From a virus: DNA of 24,606 bases. The stretch covers positions 1 to 24,606 of IMG/VR virus record IMGVR_UViG_3300044617_002133. One strand, 5' to 3'. The position numbers and the translations under genes are program-made. The stretch's first letter is position 1; each line of letters starts with the position of its first letter. Below the pieces are notes generated by a model that was given only the letters and a program-made list of their open reading frames with translations, had not been told where the DNA came from and ran no database searches. Below, in pieces: positions 15,105-22,130 of the stretch.

Positions 15105-17777
15105 GTGAGGACCAAGTCAGCTCAGGCCACGGCCGTTCTCGCCAACCCGAGCCACAGCGCGCGGGCGCTGGTGACGGTGTACTCGAGCGCCGGAGTGGCG
15201 GGCCCGACGTGGGGCGCCTCCGCGCCCAACGGACAGGTCGAGCCGGTGATGCACGTCGAGGTGAGCCACGACCTCGACTCGTTCCGCACCGCCCGAGTGC
15301 GCCTCCAGCGCCAGCAGGGCCGGTACTCGCTCGCTCCGCTGGTGAGCACCAGCAACCCCCTTTTCGGCGCTGAGGCGCCCGTGGCCGTCGGGCGGCGGCT
15401 CCTCATCGAGGTCGAGCTGCAGCTCGCCGACATCACCGTGACGCCCTCGGGGCTGCGCGAGACGGTGTTCGACGGCTTCATCGACGAAGTGGCATGGCCT
15501 GACGACGAGATGGAACTCGTCTGCACCGACAAGTTCGCCCGGCTGCGGGACACGTGGATTGAGACCGAGCGCGTCTATGGGTACGCGCAGGGCGTCAATG
15601 CGACAAAGGGCTGCCTCGTTTGGCGGTACGACATGGCGGCCCTCGCGCTCAACGAGCTCGTCGTGCCCTCCGAGAAGAAGTTCAACGGGCGGTTCTACCG
15701 GGTGAGCGCAGTCAGCGGCCCGCAGTCGGCGGTCGAGCCGGTGTGGCCGACGGGCGGCGGCTCCACCGTGGTGAGCGGCGGCGTCACCTTCACGGAGTCG
15801 GGGGCGGTGAGCGACAGCACCGGCACCGCCATCGAGACCATCATCTCGCAGGTGCTGGCCGACAACGGACTGGGCAGCTTCGTCACGCTGCAGACGCCCG
15901 TCTCGCCCGGGTGGGCCATCAAGCCCTACATTCAGCAGCGCGAGTCCGTGGCCGACGCGCTGCAGGCGATGGTCGACCAGCTCGGCTGGTGGCTCCGCTT
16001 CGAGTGGTCGAGCGGGCTCGGGCGGTACGAGCTTCACCTGGTGCAGCCCGACCGCGCCTCGAGCACCACCCACAAGACGCTCGCCCAGGACGAAGAGGTT
16101 GAGTGCACCGAGGTGGCGGTCGACGTCTGGAGCATCCGCAACGTGGTGCGCGTCATCTACGGAGACAGCATCAGCAAGGACGCCGCTGGGCGGCCGACGC
16201 GCATCGTGCGCGAGGTGAGCGACGCGGCCAGCATCACGAAGTACGGGCGGCGCTTCATGGAGGTGGCCGAGGCCGACGGCTCGAACATCGACACCTCGAC
16301 CGAGGCCGACCGACTGGCAAACGCTATCCTTTCCGACCTCAAAGAGCCCACCGTCGGGGTGGCGGTCGGCTTCCCTGTTGACCCGTACCTCGAGCTCGGG
16401 GACCGCATCGCCATTCCGGCAGATCAACTCCGATGGACCTCGACGCAGACGCTGGCGGTCGAGTCCCTCACCCACAGCATCGACGGAACCAGCGCCCGCA
16501 CGAGCGTGCGGCTGCGGGGGGCGCCCGCCGCCCGTCACACCGCATGGCTCGAGATGGACGCACGCACCCGAGAAGGGGACGTGCACCAGGTTTCTCTGCT
16601 CAACGCCAACGCGACCACGCTCTCGAGCGCCGCAGTGGTAGGTGGCCAGCGCTTCACCATCGCCGACACCCGTGGGAAAGGCGCGTGGAGCCAGATGCAC
16701 GAGCTCCACGTGAGCGAGACGGCGGCCTTCACGCCCTCGACGTCGACCCTGCGCGCTGCCGGTGAGCAGAGCTCGTTCGACGTGCCCTCACTGGTGCCGG
16801 GGAAGACGTACTACTGGCAGGTCGTCCCCTACACGCTCAACGCTGACCGCCTCGTGCGCGGCTCGCCGTCGGCAGAGCGGAGTTTCGTCGCGGGCCGGGC
16901 CTCTGCCGGTCACCTCGACCAACTGGCGCTGCTCGGGGTTCCCAACCCGCAGTTCGCCAGCGCGCTCGACCAACCGTCAGCCGAAGTCTATGTGACGCCG
17001 CCCGACCACTGGAGCATTGTGGCAGGCACGTGGGGCGCCACGAGTGACGCCTATGCCGCCCTCGCCGGCACGTCGCAGTACCGCATGATTCGGCTGCGGC
17101 AGACGGCGACCTCAGCGCAACTGCAGAGCAGCGTCTTCCCCATCGAGCGCGGCGCAGTCGCCGCCAAACTGCTCGCGGTGGTGTCCCCGAACGGCACGTA
17201 TTCGGCCGGTCGAGACCTGCACTTCGTCATCGACTTCTTCAGCGACCTCGGGAACACAAGCACGGGCAGCGTCGACCTCGTTTGTCCTGGCAACATTGTG
17301 GGCGCGGGCTCGTGGGCGGAATACTCCAGCGACCTCGCTGTGCCTGCCGGGTCGAACTTCGCGCGGGTGAAGCTCTACAAGGAGGCCACCTCCTCGGCGT
17401 ACGGCTTCGATGTGGCGACGGTCGCGCTTCGGGCGCTGGGCCCGCTCGCTCAGCCGGCCTTCACCGGCGTGACGTTCAGCACCGGGTGGCAGAACTACAC
17501 GGCCGGGTTCGGCGGGCCGTGGGCCAACGTCCAGTACCTGAAGGACTCGATGGGGTTCGTTCATCTTCACGGGCTCTGTTACCGCGTCAGCGGCGTCAAC
17601 ACGGTGATGTTCACGCTCCCTGTCGGGTTTCGTCCCGCCGGTCAGCAAATCTTCGCGGTCGACTCAGCAGGAGGTCACGCTCGCGTCGACGTCAACACAA
17701 ACGGCGACACGAGCATCACCGGCGGCACGCCGGGAACGTGGGTCAGCGTGAGCGGCATCACCTTCCGAGCGGCCTGA
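15105..17777 (+). CDS. Large tail-tip protein (hub with FN3-like and receptor-binding ends)
   Basis: An 890-residue protein with several parts. Residues about 48-150 and 240-475 resemble the hub fold of tail-associated proteins (VMHVEVSHDLDSFRTARVRL, VFDGFIDEVAWPDDEMELVC, QRESVADALQAMVDQLGWWL, VDPYLELGDRIAIPADQLRW). Residues about 528-595 look like a fibronectin type III domain (WSQMHELHVSETAAF, YYWQVVPYTLNADRLVRGSP). The last 108 residues (WQNYTAGFGGPWANVQYLKD, GFVHLHGLCYR, FTLPVGFRP, GTWVSVSGITF) match a terminal domain shared by many fibre tips. It therefore probably joins the tail to the receptor-binding end. GTG 15105 follows the upstream stop at once. Its stop begins motif copy B. Confidence 0.82.
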   Translation: MRTKSAQATAVLANPSHSARALVTVYSSAGVAGPTWGASAPNGQVEPVMHVEVSHDLDSFRTARVRLQRQQGRYSLAPLVSTSNPLFGAEAPVAVGRRLLIEVELQLADITVTPSGLRETVFDGFIDEVAWPDDEMELVCTDKFARLRDTWIETERVYGYAQGVNATKGCLVWRYDMAALALNELVVPSEKKFNGRFYRVSAVSGPQSAVEPVWPTGGGSTVVSGGVTFTESGAVSDSTGTAIETIISQVLADNGLGSFVTLQTPVSPGWAIKPYIQQRESVADALQAMVDQLGWWLRFEWSSGLGRYELHLVQPDRASSTTHKTLAQDEEVECTEVAVDVWSIRNVVRVIYGDSISKDAAGRPTRIVREVSDAASITKYGRRFMEVAEADGSNIDTSTEADRLANAILSDLKEPTVGVAVGFPVDPYLELGDRIAIPADQLRWTSTQTLAVESLTHSIDGTSARTSVRLRGAPAARHTAWLEMDARTREGDVHQVSLLNANATTLSSAAVVGGQRFTIADTRGKGAWSQMHELHVSETAAFTPSTSTLRAAGEQSSFDVPSLVPGKTYYWQVVPYTLNADRLVRGSPSAERSFVAGRASAGHLDQLALLGVPNPQFASALDQPSAEVYVTPPDHWSIVAGTWGATSDAYAALAGTSQYRMIRLRQTATSAQLQSSVFPIERGAVAAKLLAVVSPNGTYSAGRDLHFVIDFFSDLGNTSTGSVDLVCPGNIVGAGSWAEYSSDLAVPAGSNFARVKLYKEATSSAYGFDVATVALRALGPLAQPAFTGVTFSTGWQNYTAGFGGPWANVQYLKDSMGFVHLHGLCYRVSGVNTVMFTLPVGFRPAGQQIFAVDSAGGHARVDVNTNGDTSITGGTPGTWVSVSGITFRAA

Positions 17778-17815
17778 GCGGCACCCGGAATCGTGTGCTG
17801 AGTGCGGGGCAGTCT
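17775..17815 (+). promoter_or_regulatory. Repeated intergenic motif, copy B (candidate promoter)
   Basis: This copy shares 36 of 41 bases with copy C and the full 13-base core (17787-17799) with copies A and C. It starts at the TGA of the tail-tip gene and ends 37 bases before ATG 17853, which has a CGGAG ribosome site about 12 bases upstream. The 75-base gap it occupies is one of the longest in the tail region. It is placed to drive the appendage genes. Confidence 0.62.
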
Positions 17816-17852
17816 CACCGGTGAACGTTGCAGCTTCCCGGAGTGCTGACCC

Positions 17853-18260
17853 ATGGCCCTGAAGTTCCCCGTCGCCTTCCGCAACACCCGCGCCGACACC
17901 GTGCCGACTCGCGCGGGCAACGGCGCCCTCCTGCGCATCTACAGCGGTACGCGCCCAGCGAATGCAGACACGGCCCCCGCGGGCACGCTGCTGGCCGAGC
18001 TGACGTGCGGCACCCCCTTCGCCCCGGCTGCCTCGAGCGGCGCCTTCGCCGCCAACTCCATCACGCAGGACTCGAGCGCGAACGCCACTGGCACGGCCAC
18101 CTGGTTCCGCTTGGTCAACTCGGCGGGCACCAACACCGTGATGGACGGCGACGTGACGGCCACGGGTGGAGGTGGCGACCTCGAGCTCGTCACCACCTCC
18201 ATCGTCGCCACCCAGCCGGTGCAAGTGACGGCCTTCAGCTTCACCGAGGGGGGCGCGTAA
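17853..18260 (+). CDS. Conserved-looking virion protein, unknown function
   Basis: A 135-residue beta-rich protein. The segments RAGNGALLRIYSGTRPANAD and GTATWFRLVNSAGTNTVMDG, then GDLELVTTSIVATQPVQVTAF, follow a pattern seen in small phage proteins next to tail-fibre genes, for which no role is established. It begins at ATG 17853 downstream of motif copy B and ends at TAA directly before the GTG of the next gene. The abundance of Ala, Thr, Gly and Asn with few charges fits a virion surface protein. No catalytic or membrane motif is visible. Confidence 0.68.
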   Translation: MALKFPVAFRNTRADTVPTRAGNGALLRIYSGTRPANADTAPAGTLLAELTCGTPFAPAASSGAFAANSITQDSSANATGTATWFRLVNSAGTNTVMDGDVTATGGGGDLELVTTSIVATQPVQVTAFSFTEGGA

Positions 18261-19826
18261 GTGGCCGACAACGTCACTGCCAACCCGGGCGCCGGCGGTG
18301 CGACGCTCGCCACCGACGACATCGGTGGCGTGCAGTACCCGCGATCGAAACTCGTCATCGGCGCCGATGGCGTCAACGACGGCGACGTGTCGGCCGCCAA
18401 CCCGCTGCCGGTGCGCGTGCAGGGCGTGGCGACGCGCACGAATGGGCCGCTGGCCAACGACAACGGGCTGGTGATGCGCCAGGCGCCCCTCGACGTGTGG
18501 AGCGTCGGCTTCGCGCGCGTGGGCAGCGGGCTGCTTGAGCCCGAGATGACTCAGCGCAAGCTCGGAACGGGCGTCACGGTCTCGCAGTCGACTTCAAATC
18601 TGGTGGTCGCCGCGGGCACCACCGTCAACGCAGAGTTTCTCGCGCGCAGCGTGGCGAGCTTCCGGGGCGCCTTTCTGCAGCGCCACCGCGCCATCCTCAG
18701 CCAGCGCATCGCGAACAACAACTTCGCGGTGATGATGGCCGACCGCATCGGCGAAGGCCTCGCGTGCACCATCAACAGCGCGACCTCCATCACCGTCACC
18801 GCGCCTGGGCACGGCTTCACGTCGCAGAACGTCGGGCAGTCGATGTTCGTCGGCGCCATCGTTGGGGCTGCAGGCGTACCCGGGCGCTACGCCATCGCCT
18901 CGGTGCCGACGGTGGACACCATCACCTTCACGGTGGCTGGCTGGCCGGCGAGCGGCTCGTGCACGGTCGACCTCTTCGGGTGGAACTACTTCCGCACGCT
19001 GTACAACGGCACCACCGCGACGAACGCCCTCGTTGACGCCCAACGCCGCGGGTGGGCGTCGGGCGACACAACGGCCACCATCAACACCACGGCGAGCCCC
19101 GGCCATGTGATGCAGACCGCCGTCGACGGGCGGAACGCGTACTGGAGCGATTCGCTGGTGGCCTCGAGCGCCACGCCCAACTTCGCCACGCGCGCGCACC
19201 GCATCGAGAACCTGCCGGACGACGACGTCGAGCTCTTCCTCTACGTCTGGAGCTTCAACGGCGCGGTGGCACCCGCTTCGTCGACGTCGTGGACCATCGG
19301 CTTCGTTGCCGTCGAGGACGTCACCAACGTGGCGACGTACATCGCCGGCTTCCGGCCAACAGGCAACGCCGCGCCGCTTCCGGTGGCGTTTCCCACCACG
19401 CCGACGGTAACAGTGGGCACGCTGCCGGCGACACCTGCGGGCGCCAACACCATCGGCGGCGTGCGCCTGATCTCCGATGCAGCCCAGGGCGCAAGCACAA
19501 CACACCACCTCATCGCTGCAGCCGGCACCAACGCAACGTCGGTCAAGACGTCAGCCGGCAACATCAACGCCATCGTGCTCAGCAACGCATCGGCGGCCGC
19601 TCGCTACTTCAAGCTGTGCAACCTCGCAGCTGCGCCGACCCCCGGCACAAGCACGCCTGTGATGACGGTGCTTGTTCCGGCGGGACAGGCCGTGACGGTG
19701 AACTGCGGACCCTTCGGCATTCGGCTCGCGACCGGCATCGCGTACCACCTCACGACGGGAATCGCTGTTGCGGACACGGGCGCTCTCGCCGCGGCCGACA
19801 TGTCCGTCGCCATCTTCTACACGTGA
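18261..19826 (+). CDS. Probable tail fibre or appendage protein
   Basis: A 521-residue, beta-rich and weakly charged protein following the last with no gap (TAA then GTG 18261). The N-terminus (TDDIGGVQYPRSKLVIGADG, VNDGDVSAANPLPVRVQG) is a recurring start in virion appendage proteins. The middle (FRGAFLQRHRAILSQRIANN, TVTAPGHGFTSQNVGQSMFV, WNYFRTLYNGT) looks like a folded beta domain. The C-terminal 110 residues (NASAAARYFKLCNLAAAP, TPVMTVLVPAGQAV, FGIRLATGIAYHLTTGIA, MSVAIFYT) resemble a terminal domain common in phage virion proteins. A fibre, spike or capsid fibre are all possible. Function is inferred from composition and place. Confidence 0.6.
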   Translation: MADNVTANPGAGGATLATDDIGGVQYPRSKLVIGADGVNDGDVSAANPLPVRVQGVATRTNGPLANDNGLVMRQAPLDVWSVGFARVGSGLLEPEMTQRKLGTGVTVSQSTSNLVVAAGTTVNAEFLARSVASFRGAFLQRHRAILSQRIANNNFAVMMADRIGEGLACTINSATSITVTAPGHGFTSQNVGQSMFVGAIVGAAGVPGRYAIASVPTVDTITFTVAGWPASGSCTVDLFGWNYFRTLYNGTTATNALVDAQRRGWASGDTTATINTTASPGHVMQTAVDGRNAYWSDSLVASSATPNFATRAHRIENLPDDDVELFLYVWSFNGAVAPASSTSWTIGFVAVEDVTNVATYIAGFRPTGNAAPLPVAFPTTPTVTVGTLPATPAGANTIGGVRLISDAAQGASTTHHLIAAAGTNATSVKTSAGNINAIVLSNASAAARYFKLCNLAAAPTPGTSTPVMTVLVPAGQAVTVNCGPFGIRLATGIAYHLTTGIAVADTGALAAADMSVAIFYT

Positions 19827-19833
19827 GGCCTCC

Positions 19834-20004
19834 ATGGTGACGATCAAGCCCAGCACCTCGTTGCACGCCGAAGTCACCGCGCACGAATCAGGGCCAGGTG
19901 TTGTCACCGCTCGAGAGACGCGAGACGGCGTGGCGTGGCTCGTTGTCGAGTTCCCCGGCTACGGCACGGTGATTCTGCCCGCCGCCGACTTCGACGAGGT
20001 GTGA
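19834..20004 (+). CDS. Small protein of unknown function (56 residues)
   Basis: It starts at ATG 19834, seven bases after the fibre gene, and ends at TGA one base before the next GTG start. The longer open frame upstream overlaps the fibre gene and is not used. The sequence alternates polar and hydrophobic residues (HAEVTAHESGPGVVTARET, DGVAWLVVEFPGYGTVILP), which suggests a small all-beta domain. The end is acidic (ADFDEV). No membrane or metal motif is seen. A minor virion or fibre-associated role would fit its neighbours, but nothing in the sequence shows it. Confidence 0.6.
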   Translation: MVTIKPSTSLHAEVTAHESGPGVVTARETRDGVAWLVVEFPGYGTVILPAADFDEV

Positions 20005-20005
20005 C

Positions 20006-20563
20006 GTGTCAGCGGTGCTGACGTACTGGCTCAAGCTCGAGCTGTTCGGCACGGGCGGCGGCGGCGGAGGCACCACCGGCACCGTCAACGCCACCGCCCC
20101 CACGCCCACGCTTGCCGCGTCGGGCACCCCTGTCGTCACCGGAGCAGCGATCGCGACCGGGCCCGCGCCGAGCATCTCGAGCTCGGGCACCCCTGTCGTC
20201 ACTGGTTCGGCGGCCCCGACGGCCCCGGTCTCGAGCATCTCGAGCTCGGGCAGCCCGGTCGTCACAGGACAGACGGCGGTCATCACGCCCCTGCCCGCGC
20301 TCTCGGCACTCGGCAGCCCGGCAGTGGCTGGCGTGGTGCTTGTCGCGTCACCGGCGGCATCGCTGGTCGCGTCAGGGGCCCCTGTCGTGTCGGGCGTGGT
20401 GGTGGTCACCACGTCGGTGCCGACGCTGCAGATGCTGGAGCCGCCCGTCGTTCGGTACGCGGCACCCGGCGAGCTGGTGACTGTCGCCCTCGCGACCACT
20501 CCGAGCGTCAGCGTGGGAGCCGCTCCCGTCGTCGCCACCACATCGAGCCCTGCCACTGTTTAG
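20006..20563 (+). CDS. Repeat protein with five 21-residue units
   Basis: A 185-residue protein of unusual make-up. Residues 1-16 are an amphipathic head (SAVLTYWLKLELFGTG), 17-30 a Gly hinge with six glycines in a row, and 32-136 five exact-length 21-residue repeats with the centre SGTPVVTG, drifting to LGSPAVAG and SGAPVVSG. A degenerate remainder follows to the end. Almost no charged residues occur after residue 12. Such a periodic Ser/Thr/Val/Pro protein is probably an elongated virion surface element, perhaps a short shaft or a flexible linker anchored by its N-terminus. A membrane-associated role for the head cannot be excluded. I do not recognise a family. GTG 20006 stands one base after the upstream stop. 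Confidence 0.65.
   Translation: MSAVLTYWLKLELFGTGGGGGGTTGTVNATAPTPTLAASGTPVVTGAAIATGPAPSISSSGTPVVTGSAAPTAPVSSISSSGSPVVTGQTAVITPLPALSALGSPAVAGVVLVASPAASLVASGAPVVSGVVVVTTSVPTLQMLEPPVVRYAAPGELVTVALATTPSVSVGAAPVVATTSSPATV
20099..20413 (+). repeat. Five tandem 63-bp repeats within a coding region
   Basis: The units correspond to residues 32-52, 53-73, 74-94, 95-115 and 116-136 of the protein starting at 20006. Units 2 and 3 are closest (ISSSGTPVVTG and ISSSGSPVVTG, with CATCTCGAGCTCGGGCA shared in the DNA), and later units are more diverged. All keep the 63-base period without indels, so the number of units could change by recombination without breaking the frame. Confidence 0.85.
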
Positions 20564-20592
20564 GTGGCCTCACCCGCCGTCGGAGCCACACC

Positions 20593-20898
20593 ATGAACGT
20601 CTTCACCATCAAGCAGGGCGACACGCACCGCCGGCTGCAGCTGACTCTCTCCTCGCTCACCACCACCGGGGCCAGCGGCGTGAGCTTCCGGGGCAAACAG
20701 CGGGACGGAGCGCTGAAGTTCACCCGCGCGGGAGTCATCGACAGCTCGAGCCAGGTGAGCTGCCAGTTTCAGGCGAGCGACATCAACACGCCCGGCACCT
20801 TCGACGTCGAGGCGACGCTCACCTACCCGGGCAGCGAAGAGGAGACGGTGCCGACCGAAGGGTACGTGACGATGGTGGTGCTGCCCCGGCTGGCCTGA
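20593..20898 (+). CDS. BppU-like N-terminal domain protein (baseplate or fibre adaptor)
   Basis: A 101-residue beta domain. It begins FTIKQGDTHRRLQLTLSS, continues GASGVSFRGKQRDGALKF and ends TFDVEATLTYPGSEEETVP, then TEGYVTMVVLP. This 'kqGDt..l...L', 'G...y.ae...ty.dG....P..gy..i.V' order is that of the immunoglobulin-like domain at the N-terminus of lactococcal-phage upper baseplate proteins (BppU) and many stand-alone phage proteins. It probably plugs an appendage into the tail tip. ATG 20593 has CGGAG about eight bases upstream. The stop starts motif copy C. Confidence 0.7.
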   Translation: MNVFTIKQGDTHRRLQLTLSSLTTTGASGVSFRGKQRDGALKFTRAGVIDSSSQVSCQFQASDINTPGTFDVEATLTYPGSEEETVPTEGYVTMVVLPRLA

Positions 20899-20936
20899 GC
20901 GGCGCCCGGAATCGTGTGCAGGGTGCGCGGCACTCT
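20896..20936 (+). promoter_or_regulatory. Repeated intergenic motif, copy C (candidate promoter of the lysis block)
   Basis: The 13-base core lies at 20908-20920, with GTG and GGCA-N-TCT at the same distances as in copies A and B. It begins at the stop of the BppU-like gene and ends six bases before ATG 20943. No ribosome site fits between, so a transcript starting here would be nearly leaderless or would use the motif itself for initiation. It marks the boundary between appendage and lysis genes. Confidence 0.6.
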
Positions 20937-20942
20937 TCGAGC

Positions 20943-21137
20943 ATGGGTCGCCGCCACCTCCGCGCCAACACGCCCGGTCGAGCTCGCTGCCCGACGTGCG
21001 GCGAGCCCCTGTTCCTCCTCCGCTGGGGCCACGAAGAGCGGTGTCTCGAGTTCTCCGAGAGGCGCGCAAGCCGTCGCACTGCCGTTGGCCTCGTGCTGCT
21101 GGTGCTTTCGGCCGCGCTGATGGCGGTGTCTCCGTGA
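20943..21137 (+). CDS. Small membrane protein with C2HC zinc-finger-like motif
   Basis: A 64-residue protein at the head of the lysis block. C16-x2-C19-x10-H30-x3-C34 gives a compact C2HC zinc-binding pattern, preceded by a basic stretch (GRRHLRANTPGRAR). A single hydrophobic segment (residues 46-62, TAVGLVLLVLSAALMAV) follows, flanked by RRASRR. By the positive-inside rule the basic zinc domain would be cytoplasmic and the short C-terminus outside. It could be a holin regulator or antiholin that senses something through the zinc site; that is inference. ATG 20943 is used because the frame further upstream runs through the motif. The stop overlaps the next start in GTGA. Confidence 0.62.
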   Translation: MGRRHLRANTPGRARCPTCGEPLFLLRWGHEERCLEFSERRASRRTAVGLVLLVLSAALMAVSP

Positions 21138-21346
21138 CTCCTCGCAGCGGCTGGCGCAGCTCAAAGCTTCACCTCGCACTCATCGGCATGGGCGTGCTGA
21201 CGCTCGTCTTCCTCTTCGTTGTCGCGCGCACGGGCGGCGGGGCGGGCTTCGGTGAGTACTGCATCGCCCTCGTCTCGCTCGTCGGCACGTACAGCGGCAG
21301 CCGCGTGGCCGAGTCCTTCGCCCAGCGCCCCAAGGTGAGCCCGTGA
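21134..21346 (+). CDS. Holin-like protein with two membrane segments
   Basis: A 70-residue protein with a basic N-terminus (TPRSGWRSSKLH), a first membrane segment LALIGMGVLTLVFLFVVAR (about 14-32), a short loop and a second weaker segment FGEYCIALVSLVGTYSGSRV (about 40-59), ending in QRPKVSP. The 'Y.gsrvae' end of the second segment is common in small phage holin-like proteins. Two segments with both ends cytoplasmic is the class II holin plan. It would form the membrane lesion that times lysis. GTG 21134 overlaps the upstream stop, and its stop overlaps the next GTG, so three membrane proteins are translationally chained. Confidence 0.68.
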   Translation: MTPRSGWRSSKLHLALIGMGVLTLVFLFVVARTGGGAGFGEYCIALVSLVGTYSGSRVAESFAQRPKVSP

Positions 21347-21711
21347 GCGAAGAGAAGACGCCCAGCATCCCCGAGATGTTCGCGGTCACTGTGAAGCGCG
21401 CTCTCGGGCGCGAGGCCATGATGTTGGCGGCCTTCGCCATCGTCATCGGCGGGGCCGTGCTCTATGGGCAGCACGCACTCGCGCAGGTGGTGCGGACCCA
21501 GGTCGACGCCGGCGTCACCGCCACAGCGAAGCAGGCGGCCGAGCTCGAGGTGCGCCTGCAGCGACACGAGCGCGACTCCGCCGACGTGCACGCGGCCATC
21601 AAGGCCGACGTGACCGAGGTGCAGCGGGACATTCGCGCTCTCTACAAGGCCGTGATGACCGGCCAGCGCCAAGAGCGGCTCGAGGCCCCAGCGAAGGACG
21701 GTGGACCGTGA
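21343..21711 (+). CDS. Membrane protein with coiled coil, XhlA-like
   Basis: A 122-residue protein with one membrane segment (about 26-45, MMLAAFAIVIGGAVLYGQHA) and a long coiled coil (about 60-110, QAAELEVRLQRHERDSADVH, then VTEVQRDIRALYKAVMTGQR). This resembles XhlA-type proteins that sit beside holins, although those usually carry the coil before the membrane segment, so here the order is reversed. An accessory holin, holin inhibitor or spanin-like component are possible. GTG 21343 overlaps the holin-like stop, and the stop overlaps the DUF5675 gene start. Confidence 0.6.
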   Translation: MSEEKTPSIPEMFAVTVKRALGREAMMLAAFAIVIGGAVLYGQHALAQVVRTQVDAGVTATAKQAAELEVRLQRHERDSADVHAAIKADVTEVQRDIRALYKAVMTGQRQERLEAPAKDGGP

Positions 21712-22130
21712 AGCTCGAGCTGATTCGCGTCGTGCTGACGCCCCGATGCACCGTGAGCGTGCTGCGCATTGACGGCGTGCACGCCTGCTTCATGCTCGAG
21801 GACACCGCCCGTGCGCCCGGCGTGAAGGTGCCGCGGCAGACGGCCATTCCCGAGGGTAAGTACCGAGTGGAAATCACCCACTCGCCGCGCTTCGGCGTCG
21901 ACATGCCCCTCGTGATGGACGTGCCCGGCTTCAGCGGCATTCGCATTCACGCGGGCAACACGAAGGACGACACCGAGGGCTGCCTGCTGCCGGGGCGGCA
22001 CGTGCTCCTGCTGAATGCGGGCGAGTACCAGGTGACCGAGTCGCGCGCCGCGTACGTCGACCTCTTCGCCCAGCTCGACGCGGCCCGGCGTCGGTCGGAG
22101 TCGGTCGAGCTCGTCGTCTCCCACGTATGA
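21708..22130 (+). CDS. DUF5675 protein, candidate peptidoglycan-active enzyme
   Basis: A 140-residue protein clearly of the DUF5675 type: VSVLRIDGVHACFMLEDTAR, TAIPEGKYRVEITHSPRFG, MPLVMDVPGFSGIRIHAGN and DDTEGCLLPG. The invariant-looking H81 and C92 in IHAGN-x6-EGC recall the His and Cys of L,D-transpeptidase (YkuD-type) active sites, HGT...GC. No biochemical role is established for the family as far as I know. It follows three membrane proteins and no other lysozyme, amidase or peptidase is seen in the window, so it stands where an endolysin is expected. No signal peptide is present, so release would need the holin. Overlaps in GTGA upstream and ATGA downstream. Confidence 0.85.
   Translation: MKLELIRVVLTPRCTVSVLRIDGVHACFMLEDTARAPGVKVPRQTAIPEGKYRVEITHSPRFGVDMPLVMDVPGFSGIRIHAGNTKDDTEGCLLPGRHVLLLNAGEYQVTESRAAYVDLFAQLDAARRRSESVELVVSHV

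Noticed and set aside
15117-16709. Long minus-strand open frame of 530 codons
   Set aside because: It is the antisense shadow of the tail-tip gene; in high-GC DNA with GC-rich third positions such frames stay open. The product is Arg/His-rich without any domain.
20099-20413. 63-bp repeats as a CRISPR array or non-coding repeat
   Set aside because: The units are contiguous without spacers, keep one reading frame and encode a regular 21-residue repeat.
10301-20936. The repeated motif as a sigma-54 promoter or a rho-independent terminator
   Set aside because: No GG-N10-GC pair in the required TGGCAC/TTGC setting on either strand, and no stable common stem followed by a T-run.
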